Under the pieces are notes generated by a model, which worked only from the letters and a program-made list of their open reading frames with translations, was not told the origin of the DNA and made no database searches. A stretch of DNA of 22,370 bases from Pararhizobium sp. YC-54 (GTDB lineage Bacteria; Pseudomonadota; Alphaproteobacteria; Rhizobiales; Rhizobiaceae): the NCBI RefSeq assembly GCF_025847205.1, contig NZ_JAOYTH010000029.1:1-22370 (forward strand), read 5' to 3'. A program made the position numbers and the translations under genes. The number at the start of each line of letters is the position of its first letter. Positions within the stretch are counted from its first letter, which is position 1. This document shows positions 1-7,390 of the stretch, in pieces.

Positions 1-119
1 CGCACTTGGCCTACCCTCTGCAACCCCGGCCAGCGCCGGGCAGGCCAAGCGCTGATCTACAAACCAAGGGGGTCAAAATTGGATGCCGATAAGGGGTGAA
101 CTTTGGACGCCGATTGACA
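1..119. mobile_element. IS21-family element, outer end (partial)
   Basis: Two imperfect tandem copies of a 20-bp unit are visible at 71-90 and 95-114: GGTCAAAATTGGATGCCGAT and GGTGAACTTTGGACGCCGAT, 24 bp apart. They are followed by TGACA ending at 119, so on the minus strand the element begins TGTCAATCGGCG. Multiple terminal repeats of this kind, with a TGT tip, are typical of IS21-family (istA/istB) ends. The transposase genes lie outside the window. A GC-rich hairpin (CCCGGC...GCCGGG) sits near 26-41. Inference: the element inserted at position 119/120, just before the coding region of the next gene. A search of 1-119 against IS21 ends would settle the family. Confidence 0.65.
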
Positions 120-159
120 TGGCAGCTTCAAGGGACTGAGCAAAAGGCAGACCGAGGTC

Positions 160-1542
160 TTGAGGTTGGCCCATCAGGGCCTAAAAGCGCGAGAGATTGG
201 CCAGAAACTGCAGATCAACACCATCACCGTTAACTACCATCTCAGCCAGGCTCGCAAAAGACTGGACGTGAAATCAAGTCGTGTGGCAGCCAAGCTATTG
301 TTTGACTTCGAGGAGAGCCAAGAGCGGGCATCCGAGGGTCGTGCCGAGCCGCTGAATAAATACCTGTTCCTACGAATCGATGAGCTTGAGTTATCAGTGC
401 GCACGGCAACTGCTATCCTTTCGACAGATCGGGTCTTTGTAGGCGATCTGGTGCAGATGACCGAGTACCAGGTGTTACGCTTGCCGAATTTCGGTCGTAA
501 GTCGCTCGTTGAGCTTAAGGAAGTGTTGGCCCATTTCGCGCTTCGCTTGGGAATGGATTTACCCGACTGGCCTCCCTACAACATAGAGCAATTGGCGGAA
601 AAGGTATCGATTGCCGAAAAGGTACGCGGCATTCCTCAAGTTAAGCTGGGGACCACCTTCAGGCCGGGCCGAGAGACGCTAGAGATCGACTTCGAGGGCG
701 ACGAAAGCGACGAGACAGCCGCATCACATCCAATAACGCAGCAGCTGCATCAAGAATCTCGGCGCAAGTTAGAAGCATTTGCCGAATCGGCAAGATCACT
801 TGATAATCAATACGGTTGGTCGGGTATTACCGCTGCAAATAGACGGTTCATTGCTCTTCTGGATCGCCCCACCGACGGTATTCCATCGGTTATTGGGCAA
901 GTCTACAGCGCGGCCCTTGAGCTTGGCTCCTTTTTGGAACTGGACAATCAGATACGTTCAGGTGAACTCAGCTTCGCTGAAAGTTTGAGGCCTGAGGTTC
1001 GCCGACCCCTAGAGGATTTGGTTAAAACAGTCGCGCCCTGGGTAAGGAGATTTCCCAGCGCTCGTGAAATCGATAACGAAACCGGCGAATTTCTATCACA
1101 GATCACCCTTGTAACTCATGCACAGGACGCCACCGATTTTGCAGTGCGCAATGAGCTGATCGCGCAAGACATCGCCGAAGCTGTCAGGGGGTTGTTAGAA
1201 TCTAGCAGCCGGAAAGGGCCCGTGAGTTACAAGGCATCCACTCGCGGTGTGCTGTCCGTCCGCAATATGGTCATCGCCGCAGCGACCGCTGCGACCACAG
1301 TGTGGTTAGGTGCCGTGGGATCCGAATTGGCACCACGATCTGTTGTTGCGCAACGGGCAGCCGAGTTTCTTTCGTCCGCAGAGGCGCCGATTGTCCAGCT
1401 TTTCAAGGATCTACCTTCTGATATTCAACTAGCGATCAGCATGCTTATCAATCAAATGAACCAAGAACCTTTCACACTACCATCGACTCCACCCGATGGC
1501 CGACGTTCAAACATCAGCAGAAAGAGCAAGCCATCTAGCTGA
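160..1542 (+). CDS. 5'-truncated LuxR-type HTH / RNA polymerase alpha-CTD protein with C-terminal hydrophobic segment
   Basis: The frame is open from 118 but has no ATG; TTG160 is the first usable start and would cut into the HTH. Reading from 136 gives LSKRQTEVLRLAHQG, the first helix of a LuxR/GerE-type HTH that continues to about residue 45 (numbered from TTG160). Residues about 68-148 match the alpha-CTD of RpoA along its length: DELELSVR, GDLVQMTE, LPNFGRKSLVELKEVL, LGMDLPDWPP. R81 aligns with E. coli RpoA Arg265, the UP-element contact, and G112, K114 and S115 are also kept, whereas the Asn268 position is Thr. The central part is unrecognised. Residues 370-387 form one hydrophobic stretch that could span a membrane. 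The IS21 end at 119 abuts the gene, so the original start and promoter are probably lost. Likely role: DNA-binding regulator that mimics or engages promoter DNA through an alpha-CTD. Function is inferred. Confidence 0.7.
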   Translation: MRLAHQGLKAREIGQKLQINTITVNYHLSQARKRLDVKSSRVAAKLLFDFEESQERASEGRAEPLNKYLFLRIDELELSVRTATAILSTDRVFVGDLVQMTEYQVLRLPNFGRKSLVELKEVLAHFALRLGMDLPDWPPYNIEQLAEKVSIAEKVRGIPQVKLGTTFRPGRETLEIDFEGDESDETAASHPITQQLHQESRRKLEAFAESARSLDNQYGWSGITAANRRFIALLDRPTDGIPSVIGQVYSAALELGSFLELDNQIRSGELSFAESLRPEVRRPLEDLVKTVAPWVRRFPSAREIDNETGEFLSQITLVTHAQDATDFAVRNELIAQDIAEAVRGLLESSSRKGPVSYKASTRGVLSVRNMVIAAATAATTVWLGAVGSELAPRSVVAQRAAEFLSSAEAPIVQLFKDLPSDIQLAISMLINQMNQEPFTLPSTPPDGRRSNISRKSKPSS

Positions 1543-1681
1543 ACTCAGCATTAGCGGGCGTGGCAATCTAAACAAATGGAAGTGAGGGGCCGACCCGCTT
1601 TGCCATAACCGTCAAGCACTTTCCTCGACCGCTTCGATGCATAGGCACGAACCTGTGACAAAGAAATATCAACTACGCGAT

Positions 1682-2218
1682 CTATAGACTTGTAGCAAAT
1701 GAGCAAAACTCATCAATCTGCTCATAAGTGAGCAATTTGAATGGGATAGACAGAGATAATGCGATGGTGGAAGCTGCATCGAGAGAACGGGACTGATGGT
1801 CGGCAAGCTGACTGAGTGTCAATCTCGGGCGATCACGAGATTTTTCCCCTTCGCGGTTTGTCAGGATCCGCACTGGCTCGGCCTCAAGATGGACGATAGC
1901 ATGGGCACCTAGAGCTGCAAAAACGTTACTGCTGATTGCCTGCAAACCATCAGCACCGTCAACGATTACATGGCCATCCATCACGACCAGTTGGCTTGTG
2001 GAAGCTTTTGCCATCTGAAAGCCTGCAACCAAGAGCCGCTGGTTCTCGTCCAAATTTTGCAAGCGAAGTAGATCGCGGACATGCACTGACTCGCGCGCTC
2101 TACAGATGAGCGATCCGGCAGTCAGGTGCTGAAACGCTATCATCTTCGCCGCTGACCGGAGAAGGGTGGATTTTCCGACTCCTGAGATGCCAACGAATGC
2201 AATCGTGCGCTGGTTCAT
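1682..2218 (-). CDS. AdkA-like P-loop nucleotide kinase, third gene of the ASCH/PIN-GNAT operon
   Basis: A 178-residue P-loop NTPase. Walker A is GISGVGKST at residues 10-18. VVMDGHVIVDGADG, the VHLEA strand and an Arg-rich lid (NREGEKSRDRPR) followed by LADHQ resemble the archaeal-type adenylate kinase AdkA, which has DTH, an EA-ending strand, an R-rich lid and an HQ helix. It is therefore probably a small-molecule or nucleotide kinase rather than an AAA machine. ATG2218 overlaps the stop of the upstream PIN-GNAT gene (ATGA), which indicates translational coupling. The substrate cannot be told from sequence. Inference: it supports the PIN-GNAT protein, either by phosphorylating a nucleotide or RNA end or by acting as an NTP sensor. 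The AdkA resemblance is by eye; another AAA_18/AAA_33-type kinase is the alternative. Confidence 0.75.
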   Translation of the reverse strand: MNQRTIAFVGISGVGKSTLLRSAAKMIAFQHLTAGSLICRARESVHVRDLLRLQNLDENQRLLVAGFQMAKASTSQLVVMDGHVIVDGADGLQAISSNVFAALGAHAIVHLEAEPVRILTNREGEKSRDRPRLTLSQLADHQSRSLDAASTIALSLSIPFKLLTYEQIDEFCSFATSL

Positions 2219-3753
2219 ATGTCGAACTCTAAGTTGGCACGATTGAGAAGCCGTGGAAGAACATGAGACCTTATCTCGTAGATCGTCTGTTGCGGATTCC
2301 CATTAACAATACCCAAATCTCGCAACTCGTCTAAACCAACGGCCGGATCTATGTAGGCGGCCAAAAGATAGTTGATAACTTTGACCGGCCTAGCTGTTGT
2401 TGCCTTCCACTGATCGAGCTGCTGCTCACTGTAGACGGATCGCCCGCCGGTCAACTGCATCAACTCTCTGGTGGAGCTTGCGTATGTAACGCTTTCCAAA
2501 ATGCCTACTGTCGTCATCGCCTGTGACGGGCTTTCCTTGGATGCCCCTTTATAAAAGAACAGTAGGGAGCCCGCCTCTCCAAGCTTAGAGGGCGCTCGGC
2601 ATAGATAGACCTTGCGGATAGTGTTCCCTGGCCGCGTCGGGCGGTCCGCCCGAGAGGCGCCAACAAAGAAGTCCGGCTGCTTCGGCTTCCAAAGATCTGG
2701 ATACAAGGTGTCGTGATAGTCTTCTTGGATTGGGATTCCGAAGCCGCGAACCTTCTCAGTTACGAGGAAGCGGGGGTAGTTCTTCCTTGCCGCATCGAAA
2801 GCGGTCACAGAGGGATCATCGAGTAATTTCGCTGACGAGAATGCCCGTTCGTAGATGAACTCGCCATTATCTTTTGTGCCGGCGCGAATGAAACCGTAGA
2901 ATTCCAAGAGGTTCATTAGCGCTGCTTGATCTTCATAAGTGGTCAGATACGCGAGGTCGTATCGGTTGCGCTGGGCATACCAGAGGACTTGCTTCAAGAG
3001 CAGTTCACCAAGCTTTACGCCGCGTTTGTCCGGAGCAACCTTAAAGGTACAAACCTTCAGAATTTTGTTGGCTTTCGTCACCGCATCTGTGTCGGCGGCC
3101 GTCTCATCTTTCCGAACGATTAGCCCCGCCAGTTCATCGTCATCGTATACGACCCAGCATGGGCGGCGCTCGCGAACACACTTCTCACGCCACCAATCAT
3201 CGAATTCCGGATATCCTTCGCGGAGGCTGTCGAAGAAGCTGTCTTTGTGATTGATGGTATGGGCCTCAACCTCGGCAACATGCCGGATAGGGACCTGTTT
3301 CGGCTCGTATGTCTGTGTTAGCAGATCGACCGCGTCGCCAACGAACAGGATACGTCGGCCGAGCTCAGCTGAATGTTTGAATGCACGCTCGTGAAGCCCC
3401 TTATCCTGCGTCACGAGAAAGTCGACTACGTCGCTCTTCAGGGCATGGAGAAGCGTAGCATCGACTACGTCATTTGGACGCTTCAGAGCGCCGAATTCCG
3501 CCTCAAGATCAGCTTGGCCAAGCCCCCGCTGCTTGCCGAGGACTTGATACTTTGAGATTTTGCTAAGAGATATCCGACGGCGTTCCGCGTTCTTATCGCG
3601 GGCTATGTCGTCGCGAGCAGCCTCGTGCACGAAAATCGTGATCTTATGGGCTGAAGCGAGGCTCGAGAATTTGGCGTAGGCTGCTTCTACAGCTCGGTAG
3701 TCCTCGAGGCCGATCAGAATATTCGTATCAATGAGATACGACTGTTGCCTCAT
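2215..3753 (-). CDS. PIN - GNAT - PUA/EVE-like fusion protein (candidate RNA-targeting effector)
   Basis: A 512-residue three-part protein. Residues 1-145 form a PIN-like nuclease domain with the expected acidic residues: D9 in LIDTN, E44, D98 in VVDATLLHAL and D117 in VTQDKGL. Residues about 154-310 form a GNAT acetyltransferase domain. Its acetyl-CoA loop reads R244-G-V-K-L-G249, so the second Gly of the usual RGxGxG pattern is Lys; the family-typical YGF lies near 288. Residues about 330-512 resemble PUA/EVE-type RNA-binding folds (NTIRKVYL, GSLLFFYKG, TTVGILESV, SVYSEQQL). The GNAT and C-terminal parts align with the separate plus-strand protein at 5070-6125, which has no PIN. The start at 3753 overlaps the end of the HTH-ASCH gene by 26 bp, and the stop overlaps the kinase start. 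Family knowledge: PIN domains cleave RNA, GNAT toxins acetylate tRNA, and PUA-like domains bind modified RNA. The combined role is inferred. Confidence 0.8.
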   Translation of the reverse strand: MRQQSYLIDTNILIGLEDYRAVEAAYAKFSSLASAHKITIFVHEAARDDIARDKNAERRRISLSKISKYQVLGKQRGLGQADLEAEFGALKRPNDVVDATLLHALKSDVVDFLVTQDKGLHERAFKHSAELGRRILFVGDAVDLLTQTYEPKQVPIRHVAEVEAHTINHKDSFFDSLREGYPEFDDWWREKCVRERRPCWVVYDDDELAGLIVRKDETAADTDAVTKANKILKVCTFKVAPDKRGVKLGELLLKQVLWYAQRNRYDLAYLTTYEDQAALMNLLEFYGFIRAGTKDNGEFIYERAFSSAKLLDDPSVTAFDAARKNYPRFLVTEKVRGFGIPIQEDYHDTLYPDLWKPKQPDFFVGASRADRPTRPGNTIRKVYLCRAPSKLGEAGSLLFFYKGASKESPSQAMTTVGILESVTYASSTRELMQLTGGRSVYSEQQLDQWKATTARPVKVINYLLAAYIDPAVGLDELRDLGIVNGNPQQTIYEIRSHVLPRLLNRANLEFDI

Positions 3754-4519
3754 CTCTCAGGGCCTTTCGCAGATCGCGGCTCGCATAAAGGAATGACTGT
3801 GGCGGTTCGAAACCGAATTTTTCGCGTAACTCCGTCAGTGGGATGGGTCGGGAGAAAGGCTTTACTTCTTCAAACAGCAGAGCAAATCCAAACTCTAGGC
3901 CATGGAAATAGCTATCGAAATCGTTTCGCTGGATAAATGCCGTGTCCTCAAACTCGGACCAAATTTGCTGAACTGGAAGTTTCAGCACATCTTTGATCTC
4001 AGCAATACCCACCATCGCCCTGACGGGCGAAGTCGAATAAATGTAGGCCATGGTTCCGCCGGGAGCCGAGACAGGGAACCGTCGACGAAGCTCTACGGTT
4101 TTTCTACCTTGCATAATCTTCTCTGAGTATTGTGGGCGAATGGAAAGCACGACATCTCGTTGCGGACGAAACGGCTCGTCCGCCATGAGTGGGAAAACGA
4201 GCTGATCGTCGTTCCCGTACTCAAGGTCGAAAGCTTCCTGTACTCGAAGAACTAGGCGAGCGTCGGCAGGAAAGACAGCATCTACGCGTAGCGATGCGCC
4301 GAGTGCTTCCACGTAGCGTTTAACACTCGATAGGTGAACCTCGCCACCCTTCTCAAGCTTCGAAATGGCGGCCTGTTGAACATTCATTCGGGTCGCCATT
4401 TCGGCTTGGGTCAGTCCGGAAAGCAGGCGAAGTCGGCGTAGGTCGACACCTGCGGCGTGCTCATCGCGGGGCTCGATTGCCGCTGAAGCCTCGATAATTT
4501 TTCCTGTCAATCTGCCCAT
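3728..4519 (-). CDS. XRE-family HTH - ASCH domain protein (candidate autoregulator/antitoxin)
   Basis: A 263-residue protein and the first gene of the operon. Residues about 24-78 are a Cro/C1 (XRE) HTH: LRRLRLLSGLTQAEMATRM, QQAAISKLEKG. Residues about 123-230 form an ASCH domain. The family motif GxKxxExR is exact at 138-145 (GRKTVELR), and the following strand (MAYIYSTSPVRAMVGIAEI) is typical. ASCH folds are PUA-like RNA binders, and the E. coli ASCH protein YqfB hydrolyses N4-acetylcytidine. At the YqfB Thr24 position this protein has Glu, so catalysis is uncertain. ATG4519 is preceded by GGAG, which lies inside an inverted repeat at 4525-4547. Inference: the protein represses its own operon and counteracts or guides the downstream PIN-GNAT protein. 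The XRE and ASCH calls are firm; the antitoxin role is a hypothesis. Confidence 0.82.
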   Translation of the reverse strand: MGRLTGKIIEASAAIEPRDEHAAGVDLRRLRLLSGLTQAEMATRMNVQQAAISKLEKGGEVHLSSVKRYVEALGASLRVDAVFPADARLVLRVQEAFDLEYGNDDQLVFPLMADEPFRPQRDVVLSIRPQYSEKIMQGRKTVELRRRFPVSAPGGTMAYIYSTSPVRAMVGIAEIKDVLKLPVQQIWSEFEDTAFIQRNDFDSYFHGLEFGFALLFEEVKPFSRPIPLTELREKFGFEPPQSFLYASRDLRKALRDEATVVSH

Positions 4520-4524
4520 GCCAT

Positions 4525-4547
4525 GCTACTCCGTGTTGTGGAGTTGC
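4525..4547. promoter_or_regulatory. Inverted-repeat operator candidate of the HTH-ASCH operon
   Basis: GCTACTCC (4525-4532) and GGAGTTGC (4540-4547) form an 8-bp inverted repeat with one mismatch and a 7-bp spacer, immediately upstream of ATG4519. The left arm, read on the minus strand, supplies the GGAG ribosome-binding site. Binding here would occlude both promoter-proximal DNA and the SD. A second short repeat, ATTCC (4562-4566) and GGAAT (4573-4577), lies just upstream. Autoregulation by the XRE protein is inferred from position. Confidence 0.45.
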
Positions 4548-4577
4548 TACCGCGAAGAAACATTCCCCGCAAGGAAT

Positions 4578-5069
4578 ATTCTTTCAGAACGCGGTGACCC
4601 AGATAATCCGCCCAAAAATACGCAGATTTCATGGTGTTTGCTGGAAGAACCACGCTTCAATCCACGCATATTTTGCCGCACTTAAGCCAACGGTGCTCGC
4701 TCGATTGACTATACCGACGACGAATCACCAGAAGCGATGATCACGCGTTGCCCGTCGAGTTGTTTGGAACGGCCGCGTCAACTATCTGGCCCGAAAGATA
4801 TGACAACCGCAACCGGATGAGACTTCGATGGCAGGTCAATTGCGGCAAGTTATCTCCCCTCATCAATGGGCGTGATGGCGGCCCCGCTTCCGGCGAAGGA
4901 AGAGCGTTAAGACCAATACGTCATGTTCGAGATCCGATATCTATGCGCGTGCTCGCCGCCGACATTAAAGAACCACCTACAATGTGTGCTTCCACTACTT
5001 CAAATTGCGACTTTGCGGTGGTCTATTCACTCCATTGTTGGACTGCATCATATGATTCGGGGAAGGCGC
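4578..5069. other. Divergent intergenic region between the two GNAT operons
   Basis: About 490 bp without a convincing gene. Open frames run through it, but their translations match nothing I recognise and the homology-supported start of the plus-strand gene is at 5070. It must hold the promoters of both divergent operons, although no clear -35/-10 pair stands out. Shared control of the two operons from here is possible but not shown. Confidence 0.4.
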
Positions 5070-6125
5070 ATGGGGCAGACTTTACGGCCGACGAGATTCA
5101 AAGACGTGGACCTGACTGACAAGTTCTTCGACAGCCTAAAAGCGCAATATGAGGAGTTTTCCGACTGGTTTGCTCGGAAGGCCGCCGAAACTGCATATGT
5201 TATCGATGGAAACCCAGGGGAAGGCCTCCGCGGTTTCCTGTATTTGAAGGTCGAAACTGGAAAGATTTTAGACGTTCATCCTCCCCTACCCGCCAAGCGT
5301 CGGCTCAAGGTTGGTACACTCAAAGTCAACGCCAGAGGCACCAAGCTTGGCGAAAGAATCATCAAGCGGATTTTCGACCATGCGATCTTGGAAAATGTGT
5401 CGGAGGTATATGTCACGGTCTTCGATACTCATGTATCGCTTGTAAGCCTATTCAAAAGGTACGGGTTCGAACAAAAGGGCGTGAAGTCCACTCCAAATGG
5501 AGAAGAGCTCGTTCTGCTTCGGGCGCTGGATGATCTCGCGCATGACATCGTCAAAGATTATCCGCTGATGCAGACGGCGGGAAAATCGAAATGGCTGCTA
5601 GCCATCAAGCCGGAATTTCACACCGATCTTCTGCCAGATTCGATCCTCAAGACGGAGGATCCAGCATCCGTAGAAGACGTTCCTCATACCAACACAATCC
5701 ACAAGGTTTATATCGCCGGGTTATCACTCAATCGTATGAAGCGAGGCGATCTCGTCGTGATTTACCGCACGACTGACATTCAAGGCAAAGCGTACTTCCG
5801 TTCTGTCGCGACATCGGTGTGTGTGGTCGAAGAAACCTATTCTAGAAAGCATTTCAAAGACGCCGCCGCTTTCGTATCTTTCGCAAAGGACCACAGCGTG
5901 TTCAGCGAACAGCAGCTAAAAGACCGCTACAACGACGGCAGGCCTCTTTATGTCGCCAAACTCACTTACAACGCCGCGTTCTCTAAGCGTCCAAATCGAG
6001 CCGCCCTGCTTGATGTTGTGGGCATAAGTGCACAGCCCAAATGGGATCTCCGTGCGCTGAGCGACGCTCAATTCACTAGCATTCTGGATCTCGGCGAAGT
6101 CGATGAGAACCTGATCGTCAACTAA
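5070..6125 (+). CDS. GNAT - PUA/EVE-like protein, PIN-less paralogue of the 2215-3753 product
   Basis: A 351-residue protein. Residues about 5-150 form a GNAT domain (KFFDSLKAQYEEFSDWF, LKVGTLKV, R89-G-T-K-L-G94, KRYGF), and residues about 165-351 form the same PUA/EVE-like C-terminal domain (NTIHKVYI, GDLVVIYRTTD, SVFSEQQL). Shared landmarks with the PIN-GNAT protein run in the same order: FFDSL, RGxKLGE, YGF, HTDLLPD-like, NTIxKVY and SVxSEQQL. ATG5070 is preferred over upstream starts because GGGGAAGG precedes it at good spacing and homology with the paralogue begins here. The reading frame stays open further upstream, but that part (from 4923) is not like PIN. It is followed after 27 bp by the membrane protein gene, which suggests an operon. 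Likely role: acetyltransferase acting on an RNA or nucleotide bound by its C-terminal domain. The target is unknown. Confidence 0.78.
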   Translation: MGQTLRPTRFKDVDLTDKFFDSLKAQYEEFSDWFARKAAETAYVIDGNPGEGLRGFLYLKVETGKILDVHPPLPAKRRLKVGTLKVNARGTKLGERIIKRIFDHAILENVSEVYVTVFDTHVSLVSLFKRYGFEQKGVKSTPNGEELVLLRALDDLAHDIVKDYPLMQTAGKSKWLLAIKPEFHTDLLPDSILKTEDPASVEDVPHTNTIHKVYIAGLSLNRMKRGDLVVIYRTTDIQGKAYFRSVATSVCVVEETYSRKHFKDAAAFVSFAKDHSVFSEQQLKDRYNDGRPLYVAKLTYNAAFSKRPNRAALLDVVGISAQPKWDLRALSDAQFTSILDLGEVDENLIVN

Positions 6126-6152
6126 TAGATGCGCTGAAAGGTCTGATGCAAA

Positions 6153-7307
6153 ATGAATGGAACTTTGGCGATATGGTACGAGCCGGAGGGTGGTGGCAAT
6201 TCCAGTCAGACAGTCCATTTAAACCATGAACAGCCTACCGTTGAGATTCACTTCAATCTTTGGCGGGACAATCCGTCAAAGACGAATTTTCTAGACATCG
6301 GCCTTCGATTGACCGACATCAAGTCGGTCAATCGCATGTACATTTACTTTCCGGTGTTGTTGCGGCTCGACCAGTTTCAGGATTTGAGTTCTGTTATGGC
6401 CTATGGCCAAACGTTGGACGCCGTTTTCAACATGGTCGTCGAGGTCGCTAGCAAAACCGATCTGCGATACGAGACGACAAAAAACGGTGAGCCCTTCGTC
6501 ACCGTTCACAAAGTCAATATCGGCGATGATCTAACGCTGGAGCCCGTTGAAGATGCGCTTAAGGGGACGGGTTCAACAATCACGTTTACCGAGGCTATGT
6601 GCACGCGCCTCCGGGCGGGTGGGTCCGGGCCACAGTATCTTCGCCTGCGCCTGCATCTGACGGGCAACTCTCAAACACTTTTCACCCAAGAAATAATAGG
6701 GCAGGAAAAGATTTTCGTCAGTTCATCGCAGCGACTAGAGTTGACTGAGCTCAGGCTCAACGAACAGCGCAGCTTCCCACTTTCTATTGCAAAGCGGGCT
6801 TCTGCCAACGCGTTCAAAATAGTCCGCGTGCATTATTTCCTGATACGTGAGCTAGGTCATGCGCTCATAACCCAGCACGCCCCGATCCGCAAAGTGCGAA
6901 GGCTGGAGGCAAAACTGTGGGCCTCTTACCTTCGTGGTCGCGAGATTCCTGCCCAATATGCTGCGGAAGAGGAGCGTCTTCTTTCTCGCCTCATAATATA
7001 TCATTGGCGAGAGGGCTCCGACGATGACCCAATCCAGGATTTCACAGCGTTCGCAAGCTTCCAAGCGAGCACTCCCGGCCTACTTTTTTACATGATCGGT
7101 GTCATCCTGCTGGGTGCCATCGGGAGCGCAATGCATGATCTAGGCAAAAGCTACTGGGGCACGACGCCGGCCACGCTCCCATACTTATTGGGCGGGCTTG
7201 CCGTTCTTTGGGCAGTAGCGCGAACTGGCGTCTGGGCTTGGCTAGAAACAAGGGCAGGTCACCTTCGTCGCGCTTTTTGTCGATTATTGAAACACGTAAG
7301 GAGATAG
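6153..7307 (+). CDS. Unknown protein with two C-terminal transmembrane helices
   Basis: A 384-residue protein of no family I recognise. The first ~300 residues are soluble and mixed. The region begins with a strand-rich part (MNGTLAIWYEPEGG, VEIHFNLWRDNP, LDIGLRLTDI) and ends in charged helices (RKVRRLEAKLWASYLRG). Two hydrophobic helices follow, at 309-327 and about 342-364, with a short polar link, and then a basic tail (HLRRAFCRLLKHVRR). The topology suggests a cytoplasmic domain held at the inner membrane by a hairpin. It starts 27 bp after the GNAT-PUA gene on the same strand and is likely co-transcribed. A GAAAGG sequence stands upstream at rather long spacing. In defence-type modules such proteins can be membrane-perturbing effectors; that is speculation from architecture and context only. 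Confidence 0.65.
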   Translation: MNGTLAIWYEPEGGGNSSQTVHLNHEQPTVEIHFNLWRDNPSKTNFLDIGLRLTDIKSVNRMYIYFPVLLRLDQFQDLSSVMAYGQTLDAVFNMVVEVASKTDLRYETTKNGEPFVTVHKVNIGDDLTLEPVEDALKGTGSTITFTEAMCTRLRAGGSGPQYLRLRLHLTGNSQTLFTQEIIGQEKIFVSSSQRLELTELRLNEQRSFPLSIAKRASANAFKIVRVHYFLIRELGHALITQHAPIRKVRRLEAKLWASYLRGREIPAQYAAEEERLLSRLIIYHWREGSDDDPIQDFTAFASFQASTPGLLFYMIGVILLGAIGSAMHDLGKSYWGTTPATLPYLLGGLAVLWAVARTGVWAWLETRAGHLRRAFCRLLKHVRR

Positions 7308-7363
7308 TTGGGGCAACTCGTGTCATTCGATCACCTGATCACAGGTAAGTTTCAAAAGGGCCC

Positions 7364-7390
7364 ATGAAGCAAAGTTACCCGAAGCTTCAT
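7364..7390. terminator. Small hairpin between convergent genes
   Basis: ATGAAGC (7364-7370) and GCTTCAT (7384-7390) form a 7-bp perfect stem with a 13-nt loop. It overlaps the stop codon of the minus-strand DUF1612 gene and lies 57 bp after the plus-strand gene end. There is no clear T-tract, so termination is only suggested. Confidence 0.25.

Noticed and set aside
4748..5119. 123-residue open frame before the GNAT-PUA gene
   Set aside because: No recognisable domain; overlaps the start of the homology-supported GNAT gene in another frame.
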